64,000 nucleotides of DNA from Chitinophagales bacterium (GTDB taxonomy: Bacteria; Bacteroidota; Bacteroidia; Chitinophagales; CAIOSU01): contig JAGYJT010000015.1 of the NCBI GenBank assembly GCA_018401955.1, positions 1 to 64,000 on the forward strand. The letters run 5' to 3'. The notes below the pieces were generated by a model, which ran no database searches, was not told the origin of the DNA, and was given only the letters and a program-made list of their open reading frames with translations. A program made the translations under genes and the position numbers. Numbering within the stretch: the first letter of the stretch is position 1; the number at the start of each line of letters is the position of its first letter. This document shows positions 33,623-42,718 of this stretch, piece after piece.

Positions 33623-35212
33623 GTGGCACAAATACAGCTAGATGAATTATTGGAGCAGGCTAAAAACGCCTACGAACGCAACGACAATGATACCGCCGAA
33701 ACCTTGGGGCTAGAGGCATTACAATTAGCTACATCGTTGAGTAACGTGCTCAGCCAGGGCCATGCACACAATACTATAGGCATCAGCTGCCTCAACCGGG
33801 GGTTGCAACAGCGGGCGCTAGAGCATTTTATTGAGGCCCAAAAGTTATTGGGCAACTCCACCAACCCCAAAGAAGCATTTCCTTCGTTGCTCAATATTGC
33901 CATTATATATAACTCACAAGGCCAATTTGCCGATGCGCTAAAAGCATATAAAAGCCTGCTGCAATTGTTGCATGATGAGCCACCTGGCATGCAGCACGCA
34001 CAGTTGTACACCGGCATGGGTAACGTACACACCGAATCAAAAAACTACGAGGAGGCGTTACCAAACTTTCAGAAAGCACTCGAAATTTGCACTGCTGCCA
34101 ATATCGCATATGGTATAGTACTCTCGTTGCGCAACATGGCTTCGGTACTTACCAGCATGAAAAAACCGCACGATGCACTGCCTTTGGCAGAGCAATCAAA
34201 AAACTTGGCAAAAGAGCAGGGCTTTACGCAACTATACCTGGGCAACATACACAGCATAGCCGACTGCTACTTGCAACTGGGGCACCATACCGAAGCACTA
34301 GAGATATTGTTAGAGCACCTGCCACAAGTTGAGGCCCTAAAACAATTGGAGGATTTGGATACTTTCTTGAATCTGCTGGTGCAGGCTTATGAGCTAAACG
34401 GCGATATTAGCGGAGCATACAACACCCAAAAACGTTGGATAACCGTGAATGCGGAGTGGCAGGGACTAGAAAGAAGTAAGGCCATTGCCAACTTGCAACT
34501 AAGCTTTGAAACCGAAAAAAAGGAAAAACAGATACAAGCATTGGAGCTTAACAAGCGCAAACTTGAGCAAGAATATACCCAAGCAGAGCTGGCATCGTTA
34601 AAAAGCCGGATGAACCCGCACTTTATTTTTAATGTAATGAACAGCATACAGAGCCTGGTTTACACTGGCGACAAGTACCGTGCTGTGGAGGCCATTGGCC
34701 TGTTTGCCGATGTAATGCGGGGCACCCTGCACCACAGTGGCAAGCAATGGGTAAGCCTGAAAGAGGAGATGGGGCTACTACAGCAATATATTCAACTCGA
34801 ATCGTTTCAATTTGCCGAAGGATTAACAGTGGACATTGACATAGCTGATACCCTAGATTTGGAACAATTGCAAATACCTGGCATGCTATTACAGCCACTG
34901 GTGGAAAACGCCATAAAGCACGGCCTAAGCCATTTAGAGGGTGAAAAGCGGTTGCGCATAACCATTGCTGAAAATGACGATAAGGTAAGCATAGCAATAG
35001 ATGATAATGGTATAGGCCGCAACCGCAGTGCAGAGATAAACCAGAACCGAACGGGGCACCAATCGTTTGCCACGGGCAGTATTGAAAAACGATTGGCTTT
35101 GATAAACAACCAAGGCCCTAACCATGTTACCTTGCAAATAACCGATAAGTTTGAACAAGGCGCCGCAGCTGGTACTTTGGTAATACTCACCCTAAACCAC
35201 AACTATGAGTGA
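33623..35212 (+). CDS. TPR-containing LytS/YehU-type sensor histidine kinase
   Basis: 529 residues from a GTG start (MAQIQLDELLEQAK). Residues 1-290 are tetratricopeptide repeats without a signal peptide or membrane helix, so the protein is cytoplasmic. A coiled coil follows (EKKEKQIQALELNKRKLEQEY, in part), then the His_kinase domain of LytS type: LKSRMNPHFIFNVMNSIQSL with the phospho-acceptor His in NPHFIFN, and the ATPase part with VENAIKHGL, DDNGIG and the glycine-rich end. There is no better in-frame ATG close by, and the -7 box four bases upstream supports GTG. It overlaps the LytTR regulator gene by eight bases, so the pair is translationally coupled. Confidence 0.94.
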   Translation: MAQIQLDELLEQAKNAYERNDNDTAETLGLEALQLATSLSNVLSQGHAHNTIGISCLNRGLQQRALEHFIEAQKLLGNSTNPKEAFPSLLNIAIIYNSQGQFADALKAYKSLLQLLHDEPPGMQHAQLYTGMGNVHTESKNYEEALPNFQKALEICTAANIAYGIVLSLRNMASVLTSMKKPHDALPLAEQSKNLAKEQGFTQLYLGNIHSIADCYLQLGHHTEALEILLEHLPQVEALKQLEDLDTFLNLLVQAYELNGDISGAYNTQKRWITVNAEWQGLERSKAIANLQLSFETEKKEKQIQALELNKRKLEQEYTQAELASLKSRMNPHFIFNVMNSIQSLVYTGDKYRAVEAIGLFADVMRGTLHHSGKQWVSLKEEMGLLQQYIQLESFQFAEGLTVDIDIADTLDLEQLQIPGMLLQPLVENAIKHGLSHLEGEKRLRITIAENDDKVSIAIDDNGIGRNRSAEINQNRTGHQSFATGSIEKRLALINNQGPNHVTLQITDKFEQGAAAGTLVILTLNHNYE

Positions 35213-35972
35213 GGCCATAAAAGCCCTGATAGTGGACGATATGCCCTTAATGCGAAACCAATTAAGGGCCATGCTGGCCGATTTCTTCCCAGAGATAACT
35301 ATATGTGGCGAAGCAGGCAACGTACCCGATGCGGTGAAACTGATACTAACTGAGCAGCCCCAAATAATATTTTTAGATGTGGAGATGCCCGGCTACTCTG
35401 GGTTGGAGCTAGTAAAATTTATACCGCCCAATCAAATTCAGGGGCATATTGTATTTATTACCGCCCATGCCGATTATGCCCTGAACGCATTTGAACTCTC
35501 GGCTATCGACTATTTACTCAAACCAGTGAAAATACCAGAACTGATAAGAGCCGTGAACCGGGTTAAAGAACAACTGACCCTAAAACAACACCAAAACTAT
35601 ATTGCGCTAAAAGATAACCTAGAGGAAGCAAACCCGCTGGAAAAGAAACTGGTTCTGCGGCAGGCAGATGCCATCCGTTTTGTAGCGCTTAAAGAAGTAG
35701 CCCACATAAAGGCCGATGGCCCTTATTGCCACTTCCACTTAACCAACGGCATCAAGGAAACCATAGCTAAGCCCATGGGCGAGTATGAACGCTTGCAACA
35801 TACGGGCTACTTTTTCCGCACGCACCGCTCGCATTTGGTAAACATTACCTTTATTGACCGTATAAGCAAGGCCGATGGAGGCTTTGTGGTGCTTAAAGAC
35901 GGCACCGAAGTGCCCCTAGTAGCCGATAAACGCCAGCACCTGCTAGATGCCATGGAGCGTTTTATAGCTTAA
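35205..35972 (+). CDS. LytTR-family response regulator
   Basis: 255 residues. Receiver domain 1-125: VDDMPL (D12, D13 region), phospho-acceptor Asp in IIFLDVEMPG (about residue 59), ITAHADYALNAFELSAIDYLLKP. LytTR DNA-binding domain 150-252: VALKEVAHIKADGPYCHFHL, FFRTHRSHLVNI and DGTEVPLVADKRQHL. LytTR domains bind pairs of direct repeats spaced by two helical turns. Exactly such repeats lie 10-60 bases after this gene, before the T9SS surface protein. Phosphorylation by the kinase encoded just upstream is expected. Confidence 0.96.
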   Translation: MSEAIKALIVDDMPLMRNQLRAMLADFFPEITICGEAGNVPDAVKLILTEQPQIIFLDVEMPGYSGLELVKFIPPNQIQGHIVFITAHADYALNAFELSAIDYLLKPVKIPELIRAVNRVKEQLTLKQHQNYIALKDNLEEANPLEKKLVLRQADAIRFVALKEVAHIKADGPYCHFHLTNGIKETIAKPMGEYERLQHTGYFFRTHRSHLVNITFIDRISKADGGFVVLKDGTEVPLVADKRQHLLDAMERFIA

Positions 35973-35981
35973 AAAGTTTCC

Positions 35982-36033
35982 GTAAACCAAAGTTGCCTTT
36001 TAGTAAACCAAACCCCTGTTTTAGTAAATAACC
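35982..36033 (+). promoter_or_regulatory. Three direct repeats at 21-bp spacing, probable LytTR binding sites
   Basis: GTAAACCAAA begins at 35982 and again at 36003, and GTAAATAACC at 36024: two spacings of exactly 21 bp. Each is preceded by a T-rich run (TTTCC, TTTTA, TTTTA). Two-turn spacing is what LytTR dimers recognise. A -33 TTTG lies at 36061-36064 and a weak -7 ACACTTTA at 36084-36091, four bases before the ATG at 36096, so the repeats sit in an activator position. Confidence 0.6.
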
Positions 36034-36095
36034 CTGCCCAGCGCAGGGCTGTGTGCGTGTTTTGCATCATTGTTTAGCCAAAAACACTTTAAAAC

Positions 36096-38555
36096 ATGAC
36101 ACGCAAATTACTTTTTATCATCACCTTTTTAGCAAGCACCATGCTTGCCTGGGCACAGCCCGCTTACATACCTGCCAATGGACTTGCTTCGTTTAGCGAT
36201 TTTAACGGGTCAATCACATTTTCTTCTTACTTAATAAATCCAAGTTATGTAAGCGACAGAAATGGAAACACAAACAGTGCTCTTCAGCTTTCTGGCAACG
36301 GTAATTTGTTTAGACAAGATTTTATACCAAGCTCTGATACCGCATTTTCAATTGCAACATGGTTTAAATTTGACGGATATAGCAGCAATTATACCTCGGG
36401 ATTATATACCCCATATTTGGTAGATTGCAAAGCCGATTGGGATTGCTTTGCCCATGGTTGTCAGCCTCTAAGCATGCGCATTGTATATGATGGCACCACC
36501 GCATATTTGGAGGCTAATGTAAACACTTTGGATAACGCCAGCGTTGAGACTTTCTACACAGCGGGTAATGCATCTACCAGTGCCATCCAGGTCAACCAAT
36601 GGACCCATGCAGCGCTTACTTGGGATACCCAAACCGATTTATTGAAGCTTTACATTAACGGCGTTGAAGTAGCAACCGTTGCTACCCCTAATGCCACTAT
36701 TGCCCATCTTGTTGATACAGATAGCTACACCAGAATTGGTGCTTTGGATGGTGCTACGGCATCAACTGCTTATAATGGCGCCATGGATGAGCTTGGCTTT
36801 TGGAGCAGGGCTTTAACTGCATCAGAAATTACCAATATATACAATAGCGGAGGCAGTAGCTGTCCACCTCCAACCTTGAGCTTCCAAAGCTGGCAAGCCA
36901 ACCAAGTAATCAATGTTTGCACCACCTGCGAAACTCCTTTTGTAACCTGTGCAACATCTGTGGGTCTCTCTATCAACAACGACCCTAGTATTACTTTCGG
37001 CTACTACCACGAAACCGCGGGCTTTATCACCAGTTCAACTGCTTTATCGCTAGATGGTTATAATGGCAATACACCTCTGCCTGGCAAATACTGGTTTGAG
37101 GCTTACAACAGCTGCGATACGGTAGTAAGCGATACTTTTATAGTATCACTGTACGAAGATTTTACTTTTACGATTACCGAAAATGGAGGTAATTTAACCG
37201 TGAATACCTCTTCAAGCAACCCAAACTACACCTATACCTACCAATGGTTTGATGCCTCTTTTAACGTTGTAAACAGCAGCCAAACATATACAAATGCCCC
37301 ACTTGGTGATTATATAGTAATTGTTCAAACCCAGTTTGGCTGCACCCGCTTTATTAATTACCAAAATCAACCATGTGTACAACCCGATGTAGCTGATTTG
37401 ATTTATGGGGTTTACAATCTATCGAATGCAACTTTTACTGACACGCTCACTATTTGCCCAGGCGAGGCGCTGTCGTTAATTGGTGAGTTTTTGGATGGAA
37501 CTAACATTCAATTTCAATGGTATCTCAACGGCGCACCAATAGCCAATGCCGATGCTGAAATATTTTTTGAAGCCAACCCTCAACCAGGTAACTACTACTC
37601 AGTATTATCTAACGGTTGCGGTGCCGATACTACCAACACCTTGCATGTGCGCATTACCCCTGACTATACCTTTAACGCTACCCAAGTAGGAAACGTTATT
37701 ACCATTACCAACTTGCAGCCGCCGCTACCCATTGGCGCCAGCAGCTATGTAGATTGGTATAGCGATGCTAACCTAACCAATTTGGTAGCATCATCAATAA
37801 CCTTTACACCGCCAGCAGCAGGTACATACTATGGCATATTGGTGGTAGATTATAACAACAATTACACTTTCAATACTTGTGAGTTTGCGACGGGTCCAGT
37901 TGTTTATCAGCCATTTTCTTGCCCAACTGTGCCGCAAGTGTACCCACAAACGGCTACTATTTGCGATGGCGATACCCTGTTTGTCGATGGGCAACCCCTT
38001 ACCTTGGCCGATAGCTATACCTTCACCCTTACTGATGTTAATGGCTGCGATAGTATAGTTGAATTGGAGCTTGATGTTATTATTTTGCCTGTGCCAACTA
38101 TTACAGTGGATAGCAACTCACTTACAGCCAATGCTGGCGAAACTCTTGGTTTAGACTACCAATGGAGCCTTAATGGCAACCCAATAACGGGTGCTGATAA
38201 CGCTACTTTGATTGCTACTACAAATGGCACCTACACCGTTGAAATATCGCTTAATAACAGTTGCACTAGCGTTTCATCAGGTTTTGAGTATACTGGGGTA
38301 GGCATTAATGAAACAAACTTAGCGTACAACCTAAGCATATACCCTAACCCTGCCAACAACATTGTAAACATAGCAGCCGCAATAAGTGGCAACTATACGT
38401 ACTTGGTTTATAACGCCACTGGGCAAAAAATAGGTGCAGGTACTTTTGCCAGCCAAACACAACTAGACCTAACCAACTATGCGGCTGGCCTATACATGCT
38501 GCACCTTACCGATGCCTATGGACACACCGCAGCCAAACGTTTTGTAAAAGAGTAA
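36096..38555 (+). CDS. Large secreted surface protein: LamG domain, Ig/PKD-like repeats, T9SS sorting domain
   Basis: 819 residues. Signal peptide MTRKLLFIITFLASTMLAWA, cut before Q. Residues 45-235 are a LamG/concanavalin-type jelly roll (FSIATWFKFDGYSSNY, WTHAALTWDTQTDLLKLYIN in part, IGALDGATASTAYNGAMDEL, ITNIYN). Residues 245-720 hold several Cys-containing Ig or PKD-like modules (CPPPTLSF, VFDRYQWF-like repeats such as YTYQWFDASFN and FQWYLNG, YQWSLNG). The last 80 residues are the Por sorting domain (LSIYPNPANNIVNIAA, YNATGQKIG, LTNYAAGLYMLHL, AAKRFVKE). It should be exported through the type IX system and work as an adhesin or scavenger of glycans. The probable LytTR sites upstream suggest control by the adjacent two-component pair. 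Confidence 0.92.
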   Translation: MTRKLLFIITFLASTMLAWAQPAYIPANGLASFSDFNGSITFSSYLINPSYVSDRNGNTNSALQLSGNGNLFRQDFIPSSDTAFSIATWFKFDGYSSNYTSGLYTPYLVDCKADWDCFAHGCQPLSMRIVYDGTTAYLEANVNTLDNASVETFYTAGNASTSAIQVNQWTHAALTWDTQTDLLKLYINGVEVATVATPNATIAHLVDTDSYTRIGALDGATASTAYNGAMDELGFWSRALTASEITNIYNSGGSSCPPPTLSFQSWQANQVINVCTTCETPFVTCATSVGLSINNDPSITFGYYHETAGFITSSTALSLDGYNGNTPLPGKYWFEAYNSCDTVVSDTFIVSLYEDFTFTITENGGNLTVNTSSSNPNYTYTYQWFDASFNVVNSSQTYTNAPLGDYIVIVQTQFGCTRFINYQNQPCVQPDVADLIYGVYNLSNATFTDTLTICPGEALSLIGEFLDGTNIQFQWYLNGAPIANADAEIFFEANPQPGNYYSVLSNGCGADTTNTLHVRITPDYTFNATQVGNVITITNLQPPLPIGASSYVDWYSDANLTNLVASSITFTPPAAGTYYGILVVDYNNNYTFNTCEFATGPVVYQPFSCPTVPQVYPQTATICDGDTLFVDGQPLTLADSYTFTLTDVNGCDSIVELELDVIILPVPTITVDSNSLTANAGETLGLDYQWSLNGNPITGADNATLIATTNGTYTVEISLNNSCTSVSSGFEYTGVGINETNLAYNLSIYPNPANNIVNIAAAISGNYTYLVYNATGQKIGAGTFASQTQLDLTNYAAGLYMLHLTDAYGHTAAKRFVKE

Positions 38556-38619
38556 CCTAGCGCAGTACGCAACGATTAAGGTACTTTCTTACATTTTTGT
38601 CCAATTAGGTTTTTGGCAG

Positions 38620-38649
38620 AGGGGCCATCTCATTACTGAGATGGCCCCT
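38620..38649. terminator. Bidirectional terminator hairpin between convergent genes
   Basis: AGGGGCCATCTCA (38620-38632) pairs perfectly over 13 bp with TGAGATGGCCCCT (38637-38649), loop TTAC. It stands between the T9SS gene (plus strand) and manC (minus strand); T-rich sequence lies on both sides but no long uninterrupted T tract. Confidence 0.8.
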
Positions 38650-38700
38650 TTATGTTTATAGAGATTAGGTAACTTGAAATCCTATATCAGGAAAAAGGGG

Positions 38701-39783
38701 TTAAAGGAACTTCTCCCCATCCTTCAGCTTCTTAATTTCGGCAGTGTATTGTTTTATGGCTTGCTCTTGATCGCGTTGGCAAATAAGCAACGTATCGCCA
38801 GTATCAACCACACAATAACCCTCCAAGCCTTGCAACACTACCAATTTATCGTTAGGTACCATTACCATACATTTGGCTGCATCCACTATCATAACTTGCT
38901 TGCCACTTACAGCATTCTCAAGATAATCTTTAGGGTATTGCTCATATAAAGACTGCCAAGTACCCAAATCGCTCCAACCAAAGTCTGAGGGAATTACGCG
39001 CACACTATCGGCCTTTTCCATCACCCCATAATCAATGGATATGTTGGTACACATAGTGTAGGCATTATTAATAAACTCTTGCTCTTTAGGCGTATTATAA
39101 ATATCCAAACCGTCATGGAAAATTTCGTACACATCGTGCAAGTGCTTATTAAACGCACCTAAAATAGCCTTAACGTTCCACACAAAGATGCCGCTATTCC
39201 ATAAAAAGTCACCACTAGATATGAACTGATTGGCCAGCTCTAAGTCAGGCTTTTCGGTAAAGGTTTTTACCTTATAAAACCCACCCGTTTCGTCAGCCTC
39301 ATCATACTGTATATATCCATATCCAGTATCTGGGCGGGTGGGCACAATACCCAACGTAAGCAAATCGTTGCTGCTACTTACGTGGTTAAGGGCCTTACCG
39401 ATAATACGAGTAAACTCTTCGCCGTTCATTACCAAATGATCAGATGGAGCCACTACTAAGTTAGCTTGCGGATCGATGCTATAAATTTTGCTACTTACAT
39501 AAGCAATGCAAGGCGCAGTGTTGCGGCGCAACGGCTCTTTGAGTATCTGGTGCTCTTCAATATCGGGCAACTGCTCTTTTACAATATCCGCATAATCGGC
39601 ATTGGTTACAATAAATATACGCTCCTTCGGAACATTTTGAAGAAACCTATCGTAAGTGAGTTGTAGCAAGCTTTTGCCTACGCCCAATATGTCAATAAAC
39701 TGCTTTGGATAGGCCACACGGCTTTTAGGCCAGAACCTACTGCCAATGCCGCCTGCCATAATAGCGACATAATTCTTGCTCAT
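38701..39783 (-). CDS. manC: Mannose-1-phosphate guanylyltransferase
   Basis: 360 residues. The nucleotidyltransferase signature MAGGIGSRFWPKSRVAYPKQF (here read as GGIGSRFWP then PKQF) is complete, followed by PSDHLV, GYIQYDEAD and FTEKPD, and the metal/sugar-binding GDFLWNSGIFVW. It lacks the C-terminal isomerase domain, so it is the single-domain form. It makes GDP-mannose from mannose 1-phosphate and GTP, the donor for mannose, fucose and related sugars in surface polysaccharides. It converges on the LamG surface-protein gene and is probably transcribed alone. Confidence 0.96.
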   Translation of the reverse strand: MSKNYVAIMAGGIGSRFWPKSRVAYPKQFIDILGVGKSLLQLTYDRFLQNVPKERIFIVTNADYADIVKEQLPDIEEHQILKEPLRRNTAPCIAYVSSKIYSIDPQANLVVAPSDHLVMNGEEFTRIIGKALNHVSSSNDLLTLGIVPTRPDTGYGYIQYDEADETGGFYKVKTFTEKPDLELANQFISSGDFLWNSGIFVWNVKAILGAFNKHLHDVYEIFHDGLDIYNTPKEQEFINNAYTMCTNISIDYGVMEKADSVRVIPSDFGWSDLGTWQSLYEQYPKDYLENAVSGKQVMIVDAAKCMVMVPNDKLVVLQGLEGYCVVDTGDTLLICQRDQEQAIKQYTAEIKKLKDGEKFL

Positions 39784-39862
39784 GATAGATAATTTAATTA
39801 ATTTAAACTGTAGCTAAATGCCCGACAATGAAACTTTACTTTACAAATTGCCTGTGGATGCC

Positions 39863-39870
39863 TATCTTTG
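39863..39870 (+). promoter_or_regulatory. -7 promoter box (TATCTTTG) upstream of recQ
   Basis: Exact match to TAnnTTTG, about 105 bases before the recQ ATG. A second box TAAATTTA lies at 39924-39931, 44 bases before the ATG; either could serve. Confidence 0.35.
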
Positions 39871-39975
39871 CATCCCTTTGCAAGCAGTGAGATGAAGTCT
39901 ACACCAGTTACGGGAATTTTGCGTAAATTTAGTTAAATAATTACCATTTAAGCGAACCAGTCCGCCAAGCCCCGT

Positions 39976-42165
39976 ATGTTGATAGTCAGAGAGCAGCTTC
40001 AGGAAGCCCTTCAGGAATATTTTGGTTTCGATCAATTTAAGGGTAACCAGAAAGAAATAATAGAAAGTATTTTAGGTGGTAAAGACACCTTTGTGTTAAT
40101 GCCTACTGGCGGTGGCAAGTCACTTTGCTACCAGCTACCCGCAATAATGAGCGAGGGTACAGCCATCATTATATCGCCACTGATAGCTTTGATGAAAAAC
40201 CAGGTTGACTTGGTTCGTTCATATAGCCATATCGATAATATTGCCCACTTTCTTAATTCATCGCTTAACAAAGCCCAAATAAAGCAAGTAAAGCAGGACA
40301 TTTTGGAGCGTAAAACCAAAATGCTTTACGTAGCGCCCGAAACCCTTACTAAGCAAGAAAATATCGATTTCTTTAAAGAAATAAAGATCTCCTTTATTGC
40401 GGTAGACGAGGCACATTGCATTAGCGAATGGGGTCACGATTTCAGGCCTGAATATCGCCGCATACGCACCATGATACAAATGCTAGAGCAAAAGGTACCC
40501 ATCATTGCCCTTACCGCCACGGCTACTCCCAAAGTACAACAAGATATACTGAAGACCCTTCAGCTAGAGAAACCCAATACTTTTGTTTCGTCCTTCGATA
40601 GGCCTAACCTTTATTATGAAGTACGCCCAAAAGGCCTGAAAGCCGCCAATGATAGGGCTATTGTGCAGTTTATCAAGGCAAATGAAGGCAAATCGGGCAT
40701 TATATACGTGCTAAGCCGCAAAAGTGCCGCTGAGGTAGCCCAACTTTTGAATGTAAATGGTATAAAAGCCGCGCCCTACCATGCGGGCCTAGATGCTCAG
40801 TTAAGAGCTAAGACCCAGGATGACTTTCTGATGGAAGAGATTGATGTGGTGGTTGCAACCATTGCCTTTGGTATGGGTATTGATAAACCGGATATTAGGT
40901 TTGTAATACACTACAATATTGCCAAAAGCATTGAAAACTATTACCAAGAAACCGGCCGTGCTGGTAGAGATGGGCTAGAGGGGAAATGCATTGCGTATTA
41001 CAACTACAAAGACATACATAAGCTAGAGAAGTTTATGCGTGATAAATCGTTGGCCGAACGCGAAATGGGCGGCCAGCTTTTGCAAGAAATGGTAGCTTTT
41101 GTAGAGACCGCTACTTGCAGGCGCAACTTTTTGCTGCACTATTTTGGTGAAGATTATAAGGTGCCCAACTGTGGCCATTGCGACAACTGTGTAAACCCTA
41201 AGCCTAGGGTGGATGGTAGTGCGCAGATTAAATTGGCTATCGAAACACTAGATGCCGTTTACGAATCGTTAACGATACCGCACCTTACCAATATGATAAT
41301 GGGCCGCCGCAATCAAGAGATTGTGCAGTTTGGCTATGATAAGTTAGAGGGCTTTGGCAAAGGTGCCGATAAAGACGAGCTTTTTTGGAACTCGCTGTTA
41401 CGCCAAGCTTTGCTGGCAGACTTGCTGCGCAAAGATATTGAGCAATACGGTGTATTGAAAATTACCGATAAAGGTCGCGAATACCTCAAGAAGCCTTGGC
41501 GCATCGAAATTGCCCTTAACCACGACTACGAGCAACCTCAAGAAGAGGAAGAAGAAGCCAAACCCGCTGTGCTAGACCCACAATTACTAGGGCAATTGCG
41601 CGACCTAAGGCGCAGTGTAGCCAAAGAGCACGGGGTACCACCATACGTTATTTTCCAAGACCCATCGCTAGAGGAAATGGCAACCGCCTACCCTATAACG
41701 GTTGATGAGCTTTCGCACATTTCGGGTGTAAGTAAAGGTAAAGCAGTACGGTATGGCGCAAAGTTTTTGAAGCTCATTGAAGAATATGTGGATGAAAACG
41801 ACATTGAGCGCCCCGAAGATTTTACCATGAAATCGGTGGTAAACAAGTCGGGCATGAAGGTGTACATTATCCAAAGCATTGACCGCAAGCTACCTATTGA
41901 AGACATAGCGCGCGCCAAAGGCATAACACAAGACGAACTGTTGCACGAAATTGAAACCATCGTACTTTCAGGCACAAAGCTTGATATTGATTATTACATT
42001 CGTGATGTAATGGACGATGATACTATGGAGATGATTTATGACTATTTCCATGAATCAGACAGTGACTCCATTGACGATGCCCACAACGAGCTGAGCGATG
42101 AAGGAGTCTCTGTTGAAGACATACAGTTGGTAAGATTGAAGTTCCTAAGTGAGATGGCAAACTAG
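39976..42165 (+). CDS. recQ: RecQ-family ATP-dependent DNA helicase
   Basis: 729 residues. Walker A TGGGKSLCYQ near residue 45, DEAH box VDEAHCISEWGHDFRP near 145, and late motifs (GIIYVLSRKSAAEVA, TIAFGMGIDKPDIRFV, QETGRAGRDG) are intact. The zinc-binding cysteines of the RQC region are present (C-R-R-N-F near 380 and NCGHCDNC near 400). An HRDC domain follows at about 540-620 (RRSVAKEHGVPPYVIFQD), and then an extra 110-residue helical, acidic tail (HTH_40-like) common in Bacteroidota RecQ. The enzyme unwinds forked and structured DNA in the 3'-to-5' direction during recombination and repair. Confidence 0.98.
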   Translation: MLIVREQLQEALQEYFGFDQFKGNQKEIIESILGGKDTFVLMPTGGGKSLCYQLPAIMSEGTAIIISPLIALMKNQVDLVRSYSHIDNIAHFLNSSLNKAQIKQVKQDILERKTKMLYVAPETLTKQENIDFFKEIKISFIAVDEAHCISEWGHDFRPEYRRIRTMIQMLEQKVPIIALTATATPKVQQDILKTLQLEKPNTFVSSFDRPNLYYEVRPKGLKAANDRAIVQFIKANEGKSGIIYVLSRKSAAEVAQLLNVNGIKAAPYHAGLDAQLRAKTQDDFLMEEIDVVVATIAFGMGIDKPDIRFVIHYNIAKSIENYYQETGRAGRDGLEGKCIAYYNYKDIHKLEKFMRDKSLAEREMGGQLLQEMVAFVETATCRRNFLLHYFGEDYKVPNCGHCDNCVNPKPRVDGSAQIKLAIETLDAVYESLTIPHLTNMIMGRRNQEIVQFGYDKLEGFGKGADKDELFWNSLLRQALLADLLRKDIEQYGVLKITDKGREYLKKPWRIEIALNHDYEQPQEEEEEAKPAVLDPQLLGQLRDLRRSVAKEHGVPPYVIFQDPSLEEMATAYPITVDELSHISGVSKGKAVRYGAKFLKLIEEYVDENDIERPEDFTMKSVVNKSGMKVYIIQSIDRKLPIEDIARAKGITQDELLHEIETIVLSGTKLDIDYYIRDVMDDDTMEMIYDYFHESDSDSIDDAHNELSDEGVSVEDIQLVRLKFLSEMAN

Positions 42166-42243
42166 TTCGTTTTATCATTTCTTTTTGCGTTGCGGTCGTT
42201 GCGTTTTTACTTTGTGCACGTTGCAGTTAAACCCATAACATGC

Positions 42244-42251
42244 TAACTTAG
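42244..42251 (+). promoter_or_regulatory. -7 promoter box (TAACTTAG), 4 nt before ATG, with -33 TTG
   Basis: TAACTTAG ends four bases before the ATG at 42256. A TTG at 42221-42223 lies exactly 20 bases upstream of the box, the right distance for a -33 element. Confidence 0.5.
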
Positions 42252-42255
42252 CTAC

Positions 42256-42615
42256 ATGCTATCATGGATAAAAGGCCGGTTACAAAGTTTCGGTTATGCC
42301 CTTAAAGGAGTAGCAGGCATCCTTTCATCGGGCCCCAACATGGCCATTATGCTAGTGGCGGTAGCGGTAGTTATTGGGGCAGGCATTTACTTCCATATTG
42401 ACCAATACGACTGGGCACTGGTGGCCATAGCCAGTACTATAGTAATAGTGGCCGAAGGTTTTAATACTGCCATTGAGCGCCTAACCGACCTTGCCCAACC
42501 CCATCAAGACCCCAAAGCTGGCCATGTAAAAGACCTCGCCTCTGGTGCCGTGCTATTGGCCGTACTATGCAGCCTAGTTATCGCCGGGGTGGTGTTTGGG
42601 AAGTATATTTGGTGA
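42256..42615 (+). CDS. dgkA: DgkA-type diacylglycerol/undecaprenol kinase
   Basis: 119 residues with three membrane helices. The family hallmark lies at about 67-97: EGFNTAIERLTDL, then H, then KDLASGAVLLA, which bind Mg-ATP at the membrane surface. Small proteins of this type phosphorylate diacylglycerol (Gram-negative) or undecaprenol (Gram-positive), feeding phospholipid or cell-wall lipid carrier recycling. Which lipid is used here cannot be read from the sequence. It follows recQ by 90 bases but has its own promoter box. Confidence 0.94.
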   Translation: MLSWIKGRLQSFGYALKGVAGILSSGPNMAIMLVAVAVVIGAGIYFHIDQYDWALVAIASTIVIVAEGFNTAIERLTDLAQPHQDPKAGHVKDLASGAVLLAVLCSLVIAGVVFGKYIW

Positions 42616-42718
42616 AATGCAGCCATTAAGTATACTATTGCTTAACAACGATGATTGAATAAGTAGCGCAACCAAACCAACTTTACACTATGTTTGTAAT
42701 AACACTAACCATACCGCT

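Noticed and set aside
38674..38949. 91-codon open frame on the plus strand
   Set aside because: Covers the terminator flank and the 3' end of manC on the other strand; no signal of its own.
39818..39889. 23-codon frame between manC and recQ
   Set aside because: It includes the TATCTTTG promoter box and has no ribosome-binding or family evidence.
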